From positions 248,001 through 312,000 of the forward strand of contig NZ_QPIE01000004.1 in the NCBI RefSeq assembly GCF_003336205.1: a DNA stretch of 64,000 nt. The letters are read 5' to 3'. Below, piece after piece: positions 19,281 through 28,661 of this stretch. Both the position numbers and the translations under genes were made by a program. Numbering within the stretch: position 1 is the stretch's first letter; each line of letters begins with the position of its first letter. The notes below the pieces were generated by a model, which was not told where the DNA came from, searched no databases, and was given only the letters and a program-made list of their open reading frames with translations. This DNA is from Chryseobacterium lacus (GTDB taxonomy: Bacteria; Bacteroidota; Bacteroidia; Flavobacteriales; Weeksellaceae).

Positions 19281-20859
19281 ATTTATAATCCTCACTTCCC
19301 TGGTGCTGTCTGGGTTTTTTTCGGCACAACAAACTGTTACGGGATACGTTTTTGAGGACAGCAACAAAAATTCCATCAAAGACCGCCGCGAAAAAGGAAT
19401 CGCCAATGTAGCAGTTTCCAACGGTGTTGATGTAATATTGACAGACCAAAACGGGAAATACCTTCTGCCGGTTTCGGATGATGCCACCGTTTTTGTTATT
19501 AAACCTGAAAACTATGCAACTCCGGTAAACGAAAATAAGTTGCCGAAATTCTATTATCATCATAAACCTCATGGTTCGCCGACTCATTTTCAGTACAAAG
19601 GAACTGCGCCTACAGGAAAATTACCTGCTGAGGTCAATTTTCCGTTGTACCGTAACACAGAAAATAAAGACTTCAGAATTATCGTTTTTGGAGATCCGCA
19701 ACCGTACAACCTGAAAGAAATTGATTATTTCAGACGTGGTATTATCAATGAAGTGAAAAACAACAGAAAAAATGCAGTATTTGGGATCAGTCTTGGAGAT
19801 TTGGTAGGGGATAATCTTGATCTTCATCAGCCGTACATTCACGCTGTGAAAGAACTCGGCTTACCTTGGTATAACGTAATGGGAAATCATGATATGAATT
19901 ATGAAGCGAAAGAAGACCGCCATTCTGATGAAACTTTCGAGGCTAACTTCGGCCCGGCAAATTATGCTTTTAATTATGGAAATGTCCATTTCATGATACT
20001 TGATAACATTCTGTATCCGGATCCGCGCGATCATAAAGGATATTGGGGCGGTTTCCGGGAAGACCAATTGAGATTTATTGAAAATAATCTTAAACATGTT
20101 GATAAAAATAAACTTGTTGTTGTTTCCTTTCATATTCAACTGATGGCAGAACGTGCCGGTGATGATCATTTCCGGCTGGAAGACCGTAATCAGCTTTTTG
20201 AATTATTGAAACCTTTCAAAAATGTCCTCATGATGTCCGCACATACGCACAAGCAACGCCAGATTTTCTACGGAAAACAGGAAGGCTGGAACGGAGATGG
20301 CGAGTTGCACGAACTGAATATGGGAACCACTTCCGGCGACTGGTATTCCGGAACTGTGGATGAAACGGGAGTTCCGTTATCCGTTATGCGCGATGGTACT
20401 TACCGTGGATATTCCTATGTCAGTTTTAAAAATAATCAATACGAAGTACAGTATAAAGTTGCCGGAAAACCTGAGGATTTCATGATTCAATTTCATGTTC
20501 CCAAAGTCATTCCTCAGTCACGAACTTCCGCGCGCTTGTATGCCAATTTTTTCACCGGAAGTGAAAAAGATATTGTAGAGTTCCGCATTAATGGTGGCGA
20601 TTGGAAAAAAATGAATTTTGTGAATACCTTCGATCCTGCCTATATGCTTTCCGTTTTTGAGTGGGATGCTATGGAGAAATTTCCTGCTGGTCGCAGGCCG
20701 TCGAATCCGGAACTTTCTTCTCATGTTTGGAATGCCGCATTTCCGAGAGATCTTGCCGTGGGGAGACATACTGTAGAAGTACGCGCTACCGACCGTTACG
20801 GAAAAACCTTTACGGCTTCAGAATCTTTTGAGGTTCAGCTGCCGACATCAATACCTTAA
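19270..20859 (+). CDS. Calcineurin-like phosphoesterase with MetallophosN/C domains, secreted
   Basis: Exported metallophosphatase. Signal peptide (residues 1-19, SGFFSAQ), an N-terminal carboxypeptidase-regulatory-like beta domain (about 22-110, TGYVFEDSNKNSIKDRREKG), a central calcineurin-type catalytic domain and a C-terminal beta domain, the three-domain order seen in Bacteroidota phosphatases. Metal-binding motifs: GDPQP (about 140), GDLVGD (about 176), GNHD (about 204) and SAHTHKQ (about 316). 529 residues. Translationally coupled to the GDPD gene. With GDPD it could release phosphate from organophosphates imported or captured by the SusCD pair; that role is inference. Confidence 0.92.
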   Translation: MKSKFIILTSLVLSGFFSAQQTVTGYVFEDSNKNSIKDRREKGIANVAVSNGVDVILTDQNGKYLLPVSDDATVFVIKPENYATPVNENKLPKFYYHHKPHGSPTHFQYKGTAPTGKLPAEVNFPLYRNTENKDFRIIVFGDPQPYNLKEIDYFRRGIINEVKNNRKNAVFGISLGDLVGDNLDLHQPYIHAVKELGLPWYNVMGNHDMNYEAKEDRHSDETFEANFGPANYAFNYGNVHFMILDNILYPDPRDHKGYWGGFREDQLRFIENNLKHVDKNKLVVVSFHIQLMAERAGDDHFRLEDRNQLFELLKPFKNVLMMSAHTHKQRQIFYGKQEGWNGDGELHELNMGTTSGDWYSGTVDETGVPLSVMRDGTYRGYSYVSFKNNQYEVQYKVAGKPEDFMIQFHVPKVIPQSRTSARLYANFFTGSEKDIVEFRINGGDWKKMNFVNTFDPAYMLSVFEWDAMEKFPAGRRPSNPELSSHVWNAAFPRDLAVGRHTVEVRATDRYGKTFTASESFEVQLPTSIP

Positions 20860-20881
20860 TTTTCTTTTTTTTATTCTCTGG

Positions 20882-20917
20882 AGCCAGGCTGATGTACTTT
20901 CAGTCTGGCTTTTTTTT
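20882..20917 (+). terminator. Terminator of the susCD-phosphatase operon
   Basis: An 11-bp stem (AGCCAGGCTGA paired with TCAGTCTGGCT, one G-U) with a 7-nt loop, followed by a run of seven or more T, 22 bases after the phosphatase stop. Confidence 0.8.
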
Positions 20918-20942
20918 AATAAAAAACCACCTCTCGGTGGCT
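20915..20942 (-). terminator. Terminator of the DUF4197-like gene
   Basis: On the minus strand GCCACC-GAGA-GGTGG is followed by TTTTTT, 26 bases past the stop of the minus-strand gene. Confidence 0.65.
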
Positions 20943-20967
20943 TCATTTTATGTAGAATAGAAGAAAA

Positions 20968-21660
20968 TTATTTATTTGCTGCTCCGCTGAATGCGCGTAA
21001 CATGGAAGCCCGATTTTGCTTTTCATGCTGCTCAATAATGTTGAACATTCCATTCACCATTTGTTCAGAAGCCAGCCTGCTGAGACCGTTGCTTCCGAGA
21101 TTTGAACTGCTTTGATTTCCTAATAAAGTTCCCAATAAATTAGTTCCCTGAAGTGCCATATTAATGCTTCTTACAATTCCGAATTCGTTCAGTTTAGCAT
21201 CTACCTGTGGCATAATCGCCTGTACGAGTTGTTGTTCAGTTTTTTCACGGAGAATTTGCGTGGCAATGCCGTCCTGGCCCTGCATTATTCGGGTGACATC
21301 GTTAGCATTCAGGCTGTTAACAGCGTTTCTGAGGATGGGAGTGGAGGTATTTACAGTATAAACTGCAGCTTCAGCGATATAATTTTTTCCCTGAGCCGCG
21401 AGACCGGGAGCCACAGAATCCAACATATTGTAAATACTCCTTAGGTTTGAAGGTAATGCTTTTATAATCAGATCATTTTGTAGAAAAGCTTGTTTGTTAC
21501 TGAAAATTCCTGCTGCGGAATTAATTCCTCCAAGCAATACTTGTTTAATGATGGATAAACCAACGCTGGAAGTGGCCAGTGTCATACAGGATTGCGTGGA
21601 AGTGGTGATGAATGTTGTAGAACCTAATAAAAGCGCTGCGGAAATAATGATCTTTTTCAT
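20968..21660 (-). CDS. DUF4197-like exported protein
   Basis: 230-residue exported protein of unknown function. The N-terminus is a signal sequence ending near TTSTQSC, so it could be a lipoprotein, although the region before the cysteine is not a strong lipobox. The pattern LPSNLRSIYNMLDSVAPGL, then N-x-I-AEAA, LNANDVTRIMQGQDGIAT and KTEQQLVQAIMPQVD is close to DUF4197 proteins. Mostly helical. It is divergent from purB with 119 bases between. No functional context. Confidence 0.6.
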   Translation of the reverse strand: MKKIIISAALLLGSTTFITTSTQSCMTLATSSVGLSIIKQVLLGGINSAAGIFSNKQAFLQNDLIIKALPSNLRSIYNMLDSVAPGLAAQGKNYIAEAAVYTVNTSTPILRNAVNSLNANDVTRIMQGQDGIATQILREKTEQQLVQAIMPQVDAKLNEFGIVRSINMALQGTNLLGTLLGNQSSSNLGSNGLSRLASEQMVNGMFNIIEQHEKQNRASMLRAFSGAANK

Positions 21661-21756
21661 AATATAAGATTTAACTCAGGAATATGCGAGTCAAATTTTG
21701 CGCCAAAATGAGAGGCGGATATGTTTCAGCGGCTTTCAGGATCATTAAAAAAATCT

Positions 21757-21764
21757 TAAATTTG
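21757..21764 (+). promoter_or_regulatory. -7 promoter box of purB
   Basis: TAAATTTG, 15 bases before the ATG at 21780. It lies inside the longer open frame that begins at 21684, which argues that translation starts at 21780 and not upstream. Confidence 0.6.
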
Positions 21765-21779
21765 TGCTGTAAAAGCAAA

Positions 21780-23213
21780 ATGAAAATGAATTCCTACAAA
21801 AACCCCCTTGAAGAACGCTATTCAAGTGAGGAAATGCTCTATAATTTCTCGCCCGAAAATAAATTCCGCAACTGGAGAAAACTCTGGATTGCGCTTGCCG
21901 AAATCGAGAAAGATCTCGGACTGAATATCTCTTCGGAACAGATTCAGGAACTGAAAGACCAAGCAGAAAACATTGATTATGGTAAAGCTGCAGAATATGA
22001 AAAGAAATTCCGCCATGATGTGATGGCACACGTTCACGCTTACGGAGATGTAGCACCTTCTGCGAAAGGTATCATCCATTTGGGGGCAACTTCCGCTTTC
22101 GTAGGTGATAATACCGATCTGATTCAGATGCGCGACGGATTGCTGATTGTGAGAAAACAATTGGTTAACGTGATCAAAAAACTTTCAGATTTTGCCATTC
22201 AATATAAAGATATGCCCACGTTGGGATTCACGCATTTTCAGCCGGCACAGCTTACTACCGTTGGAAAAAGAGCCACACTTTGGCTTCAGTCTCTCATTTT
22301 GGATTTTGAAGAACTTGAATTTTTTCTTGAAACGTTAAGATTCCGCGGCGTGAAAGGAACCACCGGAACTGCAGCGAGTTTTCTTGAGCTGTTCAATGGG
22401 GATTATTCTAAGATAAAACATTTGGATAAGGAACTTTCAGCGAGATTTGGTTTTCCAAAAGTTTTTGGCGTTTCGGGACAAACGTATGATAGAAAAATTG
22501 ATGCAAAAGTGGTGGCATTGCTTTCCAATATAGCACAGTCAGCACATAAATTTTCCAATGACCTTCGGCTTTTGCAGAATTTAAAAGAAATTGAAGAACC
22601 TTTCGAAAAAAACCAGATCGGTTCCTCTGCAATGGCATACAAGCGCAATCCGATGCGTTCTGAAAGAATCGGAGCGTTGGCAAAATTCGTGATGTCTTTG
22701 TCGTCAAGTTCCGCAATGGTCGCTTCTACGCAATGGTTTGAAAGAACGTTAGACGATTCAGCCAATAAAAGACTTACCATTCCGCAGGCGTTTTTGGCCA
22801 TCGATGCCATTCTCCTGATCTGGAATAATATAATGGACGGAATTGTAGTGTACGAAAACCGCATCAACAAACATATTATGGATGAACTTCCATTTATGGC
22901 TACCGAATACATCATTATGGAAGAAGTGAAAGCCGGCGGCGACCGACAGGAAATTCACGAAATTATCCGGATTCACAGCATGGAAGCCAGCAAAAAAGTG
23001 AAAATAGAAGGCAAGGAAAATGATTTGATTGAACGAATCATGAACGACAATTCCCTGAAAATGGAAAAATCTAAAATCATGGAGGTGCTCGATCCCAAAA
23101 ATTTCATTGGTTTCGCGCCCATTCAAACTGAGGAATTTATTAAAAATGAAGCCCAGCCAATTCTGGAAAAGTATTCCAGCGAAATCGGCTTGGAAGCAGA
23201 ATTAAAAGTATAA
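21780..23213 (+). CDS. purB: Adenylosuccinate lyase
   Basis: Cleaves SAICAR to AICAR and adenylosuccinate to AMP in purine synthesis. The start at 21780 (MKMNSYKNPLEERYSS) is set by the -7 box just upstream and gives 478 residues; the open frame extends 32 codons further upstream without homology. Family features: GATSAFVGDNTDL, the substrate loop GTTGTAASF and the signature SSAMAYKRNPMRSERI. It is of the longer, eukaryote-like ADSL group rather than the 430-residue bacterial type. A terminator follows; purL is next, 173 bases on, probably under its own promoter. Confidence 0.95.
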   Translation: MKMNSYKNPLEERYSSEEMLYNFSPENKFRNWRKLWIALAEIEKDLGLNISSEQIQELKDQAENIDYGKAAEYEKKFRHDVMAHVHAYGDVAPSAKGIIHLGATSAFVGDNTDLIQMRDGLLIVRKQLVNVIKKLSDFAIQYKDMPTLGFTHFQPAQLTTVGKRATLWLQSLILDFEELEFFLETLRFRGVKGTTGTAASFLELFNGDYSKIKHLDKELSARFGFPKVFGVSGQTYDRKIDAKVVALLSNIAQSAHKFSNDLRLLQNLKEIEEPFEKNQIGSSAMAYKRNPMRSERIGALAKFVMSLSSSSAMVASTQWFERTLDDSANKRLTIPQAFLAIDAILLIWNNIMDGIVVYENRINKHIMDELPFMATEYIIMEEVKAGGDRQEIHEIIRIHSMEASKKVKIEGKENDLIERIMNDNSLKMEKSKIMEVLDPKNFIGFAPIQTEEFIKNEAQPILEKYSSEIGLEAELKV

Positions 23214-23218
23214 AAATG

Positions 23219-23245
23219 ATGCAGGCGGTTTTGTCTGCATTTTTT
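23219..23245 (+). terminator. Terminator after purB
   Basis: ATGCAG/CTGCAT stem with a 10-nt loop followed by TTTTT, 5 bases after the purB stop. The following 140 bases before purL show no recognisable purine riboswitch. Confidence 0.65.
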
Positions 23246-23386
23246 CTAAGTTTAAAAGTATAAGTTTTGAGCGGAAACATTTTTGAAATAAAGGACACTG
23301 ATGTTCTGCTCTAAGGCAGACTTTGCGATCTTAACAGATCAATAATTAATGAAAATATTTGCGCACCTGGCGTTTAAAATAATATA

Positions 23387-26300
23387 ATGAACAAAAGAAT
23401 TTTCGTAGAAAAAAAAGGAATTTTCGATGTTGAAAGTCCACAAGTTCTTAATGAAATAAAGAATATCGTTCCTGCCATTCAGAACGCCAAAGTCTATAAT
23501 GTTTATGACATTTTTGGGCTGAATGAAGCTGAGTTTGCCAAGGTGGTCAACAGTACTTTTGTGGATCCGGTTACTGATATTCTGCACGAAGAAAATCCGG
23601 CGAAAGAGCCGCATTTTGCAACAGAATACCTACCGGGACAGTACGATCAACGTGCCGATTCGGCCGAGCAGTGTATCGTTCTCCTCACAGAAAACAGTCA
23701 GTCGCAGGTTCGAAGCGGAAAACTCATCGAACTTTTTGGAATTTCAGAAAATGATTTGGTAAAAATTAAAGATCTGCTGATTAACAAAGTGGAAAGTCAG
23801 GAAAAAGATTTATCAGTTTTAGAAATTCCTGCAGAAGGAACCCCCGATCCGGTCATCACTCACGATGGTTTTATTGATTTTACTGAAGACCAGCTCCGCG
23901 ATTTTTTTCATAGACACGGTTTTGCTTTTGGTTTGGATGATTTGGAACATATTCAGAATTATTTTAAATCTGAAAAAAGAAATCCAACTGAAACTGAACT
24001 GAAAGTTCTGGATACTTATTGGAGCGATCACTGCAGGCACACGACTTTCGAAACGGCGTTAACGGACATTAAATTTGAAGGGCCTTATAAAGAAACTTTA
24101 GAGAAAATTTTCGCTGATTATCAGGAGAAAAGGACGTTTTTGGGGAGAGAACACAAAGCGGTTTCTCTGATGGATTTAGGAACTATAGCTGCAAAATATT
24201 TATATAAAACCGGAAAACTGGAAAATCTGGTAATTTCCGATGAAATAAATGCTTGTACAGTAGAAATAGAGGCTGAATACGACGGAAAAAAAGAACCTTG
24301 GTACCTGCTTTTCAAAAATGAAACGCATAATCACCCAACTGAAATTGAGCCTTTTGGTGGTGCATCCACGTGTTTGGGTGGTGCTATTCGGGATCCTTTG
24401 TCGGGAAGAGCGTATGTTTATCAGGCGATGCGGTTGACCGGTGCGGGCAATGTTTTGGAACCCATTTCTGAAACTTTACCTGGCAAACTTCCTCAAAGAA
24501 CAATTACGAAACAGGCGGCGAACGGATATTCTTCGTACGGAAATCAGATTGGATTGGCGACGACTTTGGTAAGCGAAATTTATCACGAAGGTTATAAAGC
24601 CAAAAGAATGGAAGTGGGTTTCGTCGTCGGAGCCGTGCCGAAAGATTGGGTTAAACGGGAGAAACCTGAACCGGGCGATGTGGTCATTGTTCTCGGCGGA
24701 GCGACAGGAAGAGACGGTGTTGGCGGAGCAACAGGAAGTTCGAAAGAACAGGACGAGACCTCTATTCATACGCTTTCTACAGAAGTTCAGAAAGGAAATC
24801 CTGTAGAAGAAAGAAAAATTCAAAGGCTTTTTAGAAACCCTGAAGTAACCAGATTAATTAAAAAATCCAACGATTTTGGAGCAGGCGGCATTTCTGTAGC
24901 CATCGGCGAAATTGCCGACAGTTTGGAAATCAACCTTGATGTGGTTCCTTTAAAATATGAAGGACTGAACGGAACGGAATTGGCCATTTCCGAATCTCAG
25001 GAAAGAATGGCAGTGGTCATTTCCGCTGCTGATAAAGAACAGTTTATCGAGTTTTGCGAGAAAGAAAATATCTACGCTTTTGAGATTGCAAAAGTGACCG
25101 ATAGCGGCAGAATGCAAATCTTCTGGCGTGGAAATAAAATTGTGGATTTAAGACGCGAATTTCTTGATACCAACGGATGTGCTAAGTCTCAATCTGCTGA
25201 AGTATCTCATTTACAAAGCATTAAGTCAAATGAAATTTCTTTTAACGAAAATAATTTCCTTGCGTTATTAGCAGATAAAAATGTGGCTTCACAGAAAGGT
25301 TTACATGAAATGTTCGACGCTTCGGTGGGCGGAACTACTGTGGCGATGCCTTTCGGTGGGAAATTTCAGGAAACATTGATGGAAGGAAGTGTGCAAACCC
25401 TGCCTGTACTGAATGCGGAAAATGTAGAAACTGTTTCTCTGGCAAGTTGGGGATTTGATGCGGATTTGTCATCAGAAAACTCAATGATTGGTGCTGCAAA
25501 TGCCGTCGTAGAAAGTGTTTCGAAAATTGTGGCGATGGGTGGCGATTATAAAAACATTCGTTTGAGTTTTCAGGAATATTTTGAAAAACTGGGAACCAAT
25601 CCACAGAAATGGGGTAAACCATTGGCCTCTCTTCTGGGAGCTTATGATGCCCAAATGAATCTTGAATTGGCGGCTATCGGCGGAAAAGATTCGATGAGCG
25701 GAACGTATCAGGAGCTGAACGTACCACCAACTTTGATTTCATTCGCCTGTGCGCAAGGCGAAAAAGAAAATATCATTTCCCCGGAATTTAAAAAAACAGG
25801 AAACAAAATTTATTTATTCCATCATCAACCGCAGGAAAACGGCCTTCCGGATTATGAAAGTATGAAAGAAATCTTCTCTTTCATTTATGAAAATATTACA
25901 GCGAAGAAAATTGTTTCCGTGAAAACGGTAAAAGACGGAGGTGTTGCGGTGGCTATTGCAAAGATGGCTTTCGGAAATGGCTTGGGCGCTGAAATTTCGC
26001 TGGAAGAAAATCTTCTTTTAAATAAAAATATTGGCAGTTTGATTATTGAATCCGAAACGGTTTTGGAACAGCGTTTCCTTCAGGAAATTGGAAATGTTAA
26101 TGATTCTTCTCTTCTGAAAATTAATGCTTCTGCTTTTAAAATCAATGATTTGCTTAAGGTGAATAAATCCACTTTTGAAGAACTGTTTTCCACCAAAGAA
26201 AAAGAAAAAATCGTTCTGAATATTGATGAGAAACTCAATTTTACGCAACCACGAAATATTTTCATCAAAAAACACGGCATTGCGAAACCACGGGTTTTTG

Positions 26301-27076
26301 CACCGATTTTCCCGGGAACCAATTGTGAATATGAAACCCAGAACGCTTTCAGAAAAGAAGGTGCCGACGTTCATAGTGTTCCTTTGATCAATCTGAACCA
26401 TCACTTATTGTCAGAAAGTATCAATCTTTGGGTGAAGGAAATTAATCAATCACAGATTCTCGTTTTTTCCGGTGGTTTTTCAGCGGGTGACGAGCCGGAT
26501 GGTTCGGCTAAATTCATCGTCAATGTTTTGAAAAATGAAAAAATGAAAGAAGCCGTTCATCAGCTTCTCGAAAGAGACGGAATGATTCTCGGCATCTGTA
26601 ACGGTTTTCAGGCTTTGGTAAAATCCGGTTTATTGCCTTTCGGTGAAATCCGCGATTTGGATGCCAATGCACCTACTCTGGCTCATAATGCTATTGGGAG
26701 GCATATTTCCCAGATGGTGAATGTGAAAGTTGTTAATGATGATTCACCTTGGCTAAAAGGAATGAAAGACCAAATTTTTACGGTTCCGATTTCACACGGA
26801 GAAGGGAGATTTGTAGCGTCGGAAGAAGTTTTGACAAACTTATATAAAGCCGGGCAAATCGCAACACAATATGTAGATTTTGACGGAAATATCGCTCACG
26901 GAATGCCGTTTAATCCTAATAATTCTCTGTTTGGAATTGAAGGAATTACTTCTCTCAATGGGAAAATATATGGCAGAATGGCTCATCCTGAACGTTTCTC
27001 AAATGGATTGATCAAAAATATTCCAGATGCGAATTACCATAATATTTTCAAAAACGGAGTAGAATATTTTCAGTAA
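23387..27076 (+). CDS. purL: Phosphoribosylformylglycinamidine synthase, large single-chain PurL
   Basis: Converts FGAR to FGAM with glutamine and ATP, step 4 of purine synthesis. At 1229 residues it is the single-chain type: N-terminal domain, linker, the two AIR-synthase-like halves (KNETHNHPTEIEPFGGASTC in the first, MPFGGKFQETLMEGSVQT in the second) and a C-terminal class I glutaminase. The glutaminase triad is visible as ILGICNGFQALVKSG (cysteine), and HPERFSNG (His/Glu). VFSGGFSAGDEPDGSAKF is the oxyanion region. No purS or purQ is needed. A terminator follows. Confidence 0.97.
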   Translation: MNKRIFVEKKGIFDVESPQVLNEIKNIVPAIQNAKVYNVYDIFGLNEAEFAKVVNSTFVDPVTDILHEENPAKEPHFATEYLPGQYDQRADSAEQCIVLLTENSQSQVRSGKLIELFGISENDLVKIKDLLINKVESQEKDLSVLEIPAEGTPDPVITHDGFIDFTEDQLRDFFHRHGFAFGLDDLEHIQNYFKSEKRNPTETELKVLDTYWSDHCRHTTFETALTDIKFEGPYKETLEKIFADYQEKRTFLGREHKAVSLMDLGTIAAKYLYKTGKLENLVISDEINACTVEIEAEYDGKKEPWYLLFKNETHNHPTEIEPFGGASTCLGGAIRDPLSGRAYVYQAMRLTGAGNVLEPISETLPGKLPQRTITKQAANGYSSYGNQIGLATTLVSEIYHEGYKAKRMEVGFVVGAVPKDWVKREKPEPGDVVIVLGGATGRDGVGGATGSSKEQDETSIHTLSTEVQKGNPVEERKIQRLFRNPEVTRLIKKSNDFGAGGISVAIGEIADSLEINLDVVPLKYEGLNGTELAISESQERMAVVISAADKEQFIEFCEKENIYAFEIAKVTDSGRMQIFWRGNKIVDLRREFLDTNGCAKSQSAEVSHLQSIKSNEISFNENNFLALLADKNVASQKGLHEMFDASVGGTTVAMPFGGKFQETLMEGSVQTLPVLNAENVETVSLASWGFDADLSSENSMIGAANAVVESVSKIVAMGGDYKNIRLSFQEYFEKLGTNPQKWGKPLASLLGAYDAQMNLELAAIGGKDSMSGTYQELNVPPTLISFACAQGEKENIISPEFKKTGNKIYLFHHQPQENGLPDYESMKEIFSFIYENITAKKIVSVKTVKDGGVAVAIAKMAFGNGLGAEISLEENLLLNKNIGSLIIESETVLEQRFLQEIGNVNDSSLLKINASAFKINDLLKVNKSTFEELFSTKEKEKIVLNIDEKLNFTQPRNIFIKKHGIAKPRVFAPIFPGTNCEYETQNAFRKEGADVHSVPLINLNHHLLSESINLWVKEINQSQILVFSGGFSAGDEPDGSAKFIVNVLKNEKMKEAVHQLLERDGMILGICNGFQALVKSGLLPFGEIRDLDANAPTLAHNAIGRHISQMVNVKVVNDDSPWLKGMKDQIFTVPISHGEGRFVASEEVLTNLYKAGQIATQYVDFDGNIAHGMPFNPNNSLFGIEGITSLNGKIYGRMAHPERFSNGLIKNIPDANYHNIFKNGVEYFQ

Positions 27077-27111
27077 TTAATCTTTAAAAGGAAGATATTG
27101 AAACTAAAAAT

Positions 27112-27146
27112 AAAATGCCTCAGCAGTGCAGTGCAGAGGCATTTTT
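27112..27146. terminator. Bidirectional terminator between purL and the PepSY-like gene
   Basis: Perfect 8-bp stem AATGCCTC/GAGGCATT with A-tract before and T-tract after, so it can work on both strands for the two convergent genes. Confidence 0.75.
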
Positions 27147-27179
27147 ATTGGAAGTTAAGGCTTTCAACTGAAGTTGATC

Positions 27180-27689
27180 CTATTTGTCGATTCGGATAAA
27201 AGTTCCATTGGAATCAAACTCGAGATCTATATCGTTTAGAAGATCCACTTTTATTTTATTCTTGTCCTTGTCAATGGATTTAATTTTTATTCCCGGATAA
27301 TTCTGCTGAACATAAGAGAGAATATTCTGCGGAACCAAAGCATCGGGAACACCCTGACCGTCTTTTATTTCTTCCCAGTTACCGTCTTTGTCAAAATCAA
27401 TTTCGGCTCCGTTGTTCATTTTTACTTCATAACGGTCGCCCATCGCAGGAATTGTTTTCAACTCATAATGAGCAACTCCGGTTCCTGCATAATGCTTATC
27501 GACAAACGATTTTACAGGCTCAGGCAAATCTTCCCGCTGCACAGTTTCATTGTTTGAAATGGTCGTGTTCGGTGCATCGGAAACAGAAGTTTCATTTCCG
27601 GTTTGATCCTGTACTACAACTTTTTTTTCACAAGAAGCCAATAGTAAGCTTGCGGCTATCATCGGTATTAATCCTTTTCTAATTTTCAT
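27180..27689 (-). CDS. PepSY-like (DUF2874) lipoprotein
   Basis: 169-residue lipoprotein: signal peptide with lipobox LLLASC (cysteine about residue 20), a Thr/Ser/Asn-rich linker (about 25-55), then two repeats of the beta-lactamase-inhibitor-like PepSY-like fold, each with a [IV]DFDKDGNWEEI / LEFDSNGTFIRID ending. YEVKMNNGAEIDFDKDGNW is the family signature. Probably anchored in the periplasm or on the outer membrane; function unknown. Own promoter. Confidence 0.85.
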   Translation of the reverse strand: MKIRKGLIPMIAASLLLASCEKKVVVQDQTGNETSVSDAPNTTISNNETVQREDLPEPVKSFVDKHYAGTGVAHYELKTIPAMGDRYEVKMNNGAEIDFDKDGNWEEIKDGQGVPDALVPQNILSYVQQNYPGIKIKSIDKDKNKIKVDLLNDIDLEFDSNGTFIRIDK

Positions 27690-27706
27690 AAGAAATATTT
27701 TAAGGT

Positions 27707-27714
27707 CAAAAATA
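27707..27714 (-). promoter_or_regulatory. -7 promoter box of the PepSY-like gene
   Basis: TATTTTTG on the minus strand, 17 bases before the start codon. Confidence 0.5.
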
Positions 27715-27819
27715 GCAGGAAAATCTGCTTATAATATTATACAAATTTTAAAAATCTTTATTGTATTTCAGTGAGAATTTTTGACTAAGAAAATTTTTCT
27801 CACTTTAAAAAATGTAAAG

Positions 27820-27827
27820 TATATTTG
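27820..27827 (+). promoter_or_regulatory. -7 promoter box of the membrane protein/HTH pair
   Basis: TATATTTG, 23 bases before the ATG at 27851. Confidence 0.55.
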
Positions 27828-27850
27828 ACATATCGAAAACTTAATTTAGA

Positions 27851-28249
27851 ATGAAAACCAAAATTTATCTTTTTCCAAATTATTGTAAAATTATCGGGGC
27901 TGGTATTTTCATATCCGCTATACTTTTGTTTATAATTCAAACTCAGACTCAAATTTTGAATTTTGATGATGAATATGAAATTGTAAAGATCTTGCTTTTG
28001 GGAGGTTTGTTTCTTTTTAACTTTTCGAAAGAAAAAATAGAGGACGAACGGCTGATAAGAATTAGGCTGACGGCATGGGCGTACTCTTTTTATATTGTTG
28101 CATTTACAGTGGTAGCAGGAAGAATTTTTAATTTTTTTCTTGACGAAGATCTGCAATTTTATAATTCGGCTACAGCCTTGCTTATCACTTATTTATCGAC
28201 GAATATTGTAATTTTCATCAGATACAGGGAATTGGATGTTGTTGAGTAA
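27851..28249 (+). CDS. Small membrane protein paired with an Xre-type regulator
   Basis: 132 residues with about four hydrophobic helices (about 12-32, 46-57, 75-96, 107-122) separated by short charged loops (KEKIEDERLIRIR). I do not recognise a named family. Its 3' end overlaps the HTH gene by 14 bases, an arrangement seen for DUF2178-like membrane proteins and a small Xre regulator that controls the pair. Role unknown; the overlap implies coupled translation. Confidence 0.7.
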   Translation: MKTKIYLFPNYCKIIGAGIFISAILLFIIQTQTQILNFDDEYEIVKILLLGGLFLFNFSKEKIEDERLIRIRLTAWAYSFYIVAFTVVAGRIFNFFLDEDLQFYNSATALLITYLSTNIVIFIRYRELDVVE

Positions 28250-28442
28250 TATCATTCGTGAAGTACGTGCGAAATGGAACATGACACAGCAGGAATTGGC
28301 TGACAGAACCGGTGTATCCCGGCAAACGATCAACTCAATAGAATCCGGAAAGTATGTTCCGTCCACAGTTTTGGCCATTAAAATAGCAATGGTCTTTAAC
28401 ACAACTGTCAATGAAATTTTTGAACTAAAAGAAAAGGATTAA
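28236..28442 (+). CDS. Xre/Cro-type helix-turn-helix regulator (YozG-like)
   Basis: 68-residue DNA-binding protein that is almost entirely one HTH_3 domain: REVRAKWNMTQQELADRTGVSRQTINSIESGKYVPS, followed by LAIKIAMVFNTTVNEIFEL. This size and sequence is typical of stand-alone Xre regulators that sit next to a membrane protein gene, here overlapping it by 14 bases. Probably autoregulates the pair. No toxin partner is evident. Confidence 0.9.
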   Translation: MLLSNIIREVRAKWNMTQQELADRTGVSRQTINSIESGKYVPSTVLAIKIAMVFNTTVNEIFELKEKD

Positions 28443-28661
28443 ACATTCGATTTATCATCTTTAATAACAAAAACTGAACTCTAATTGGGGTAAAGCAAGT
28501 CAAAATTTCACTCAATTTGGGTATCAGTTTTTCTCGTATTATGACATAATGTGCTGATTGACAGGGATCGTATGAAATTTTGTCACAAAAACTCAGAAGG
28601 CATTAGCTTTGTTGAAGTAAGAATAAAATTCAATAATGTTTAACCTTAAAATACAATTGCT

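Noticed and set aside
21684-21779. 32-residue N-terminal extension of PurB
   Set aside because: No homology, and the purB -7 box lies inside it.
23246-23386. Purine riboswitch before purL
   Set aside because: The conserved junction sequences and loop-loop pairs are not seen.
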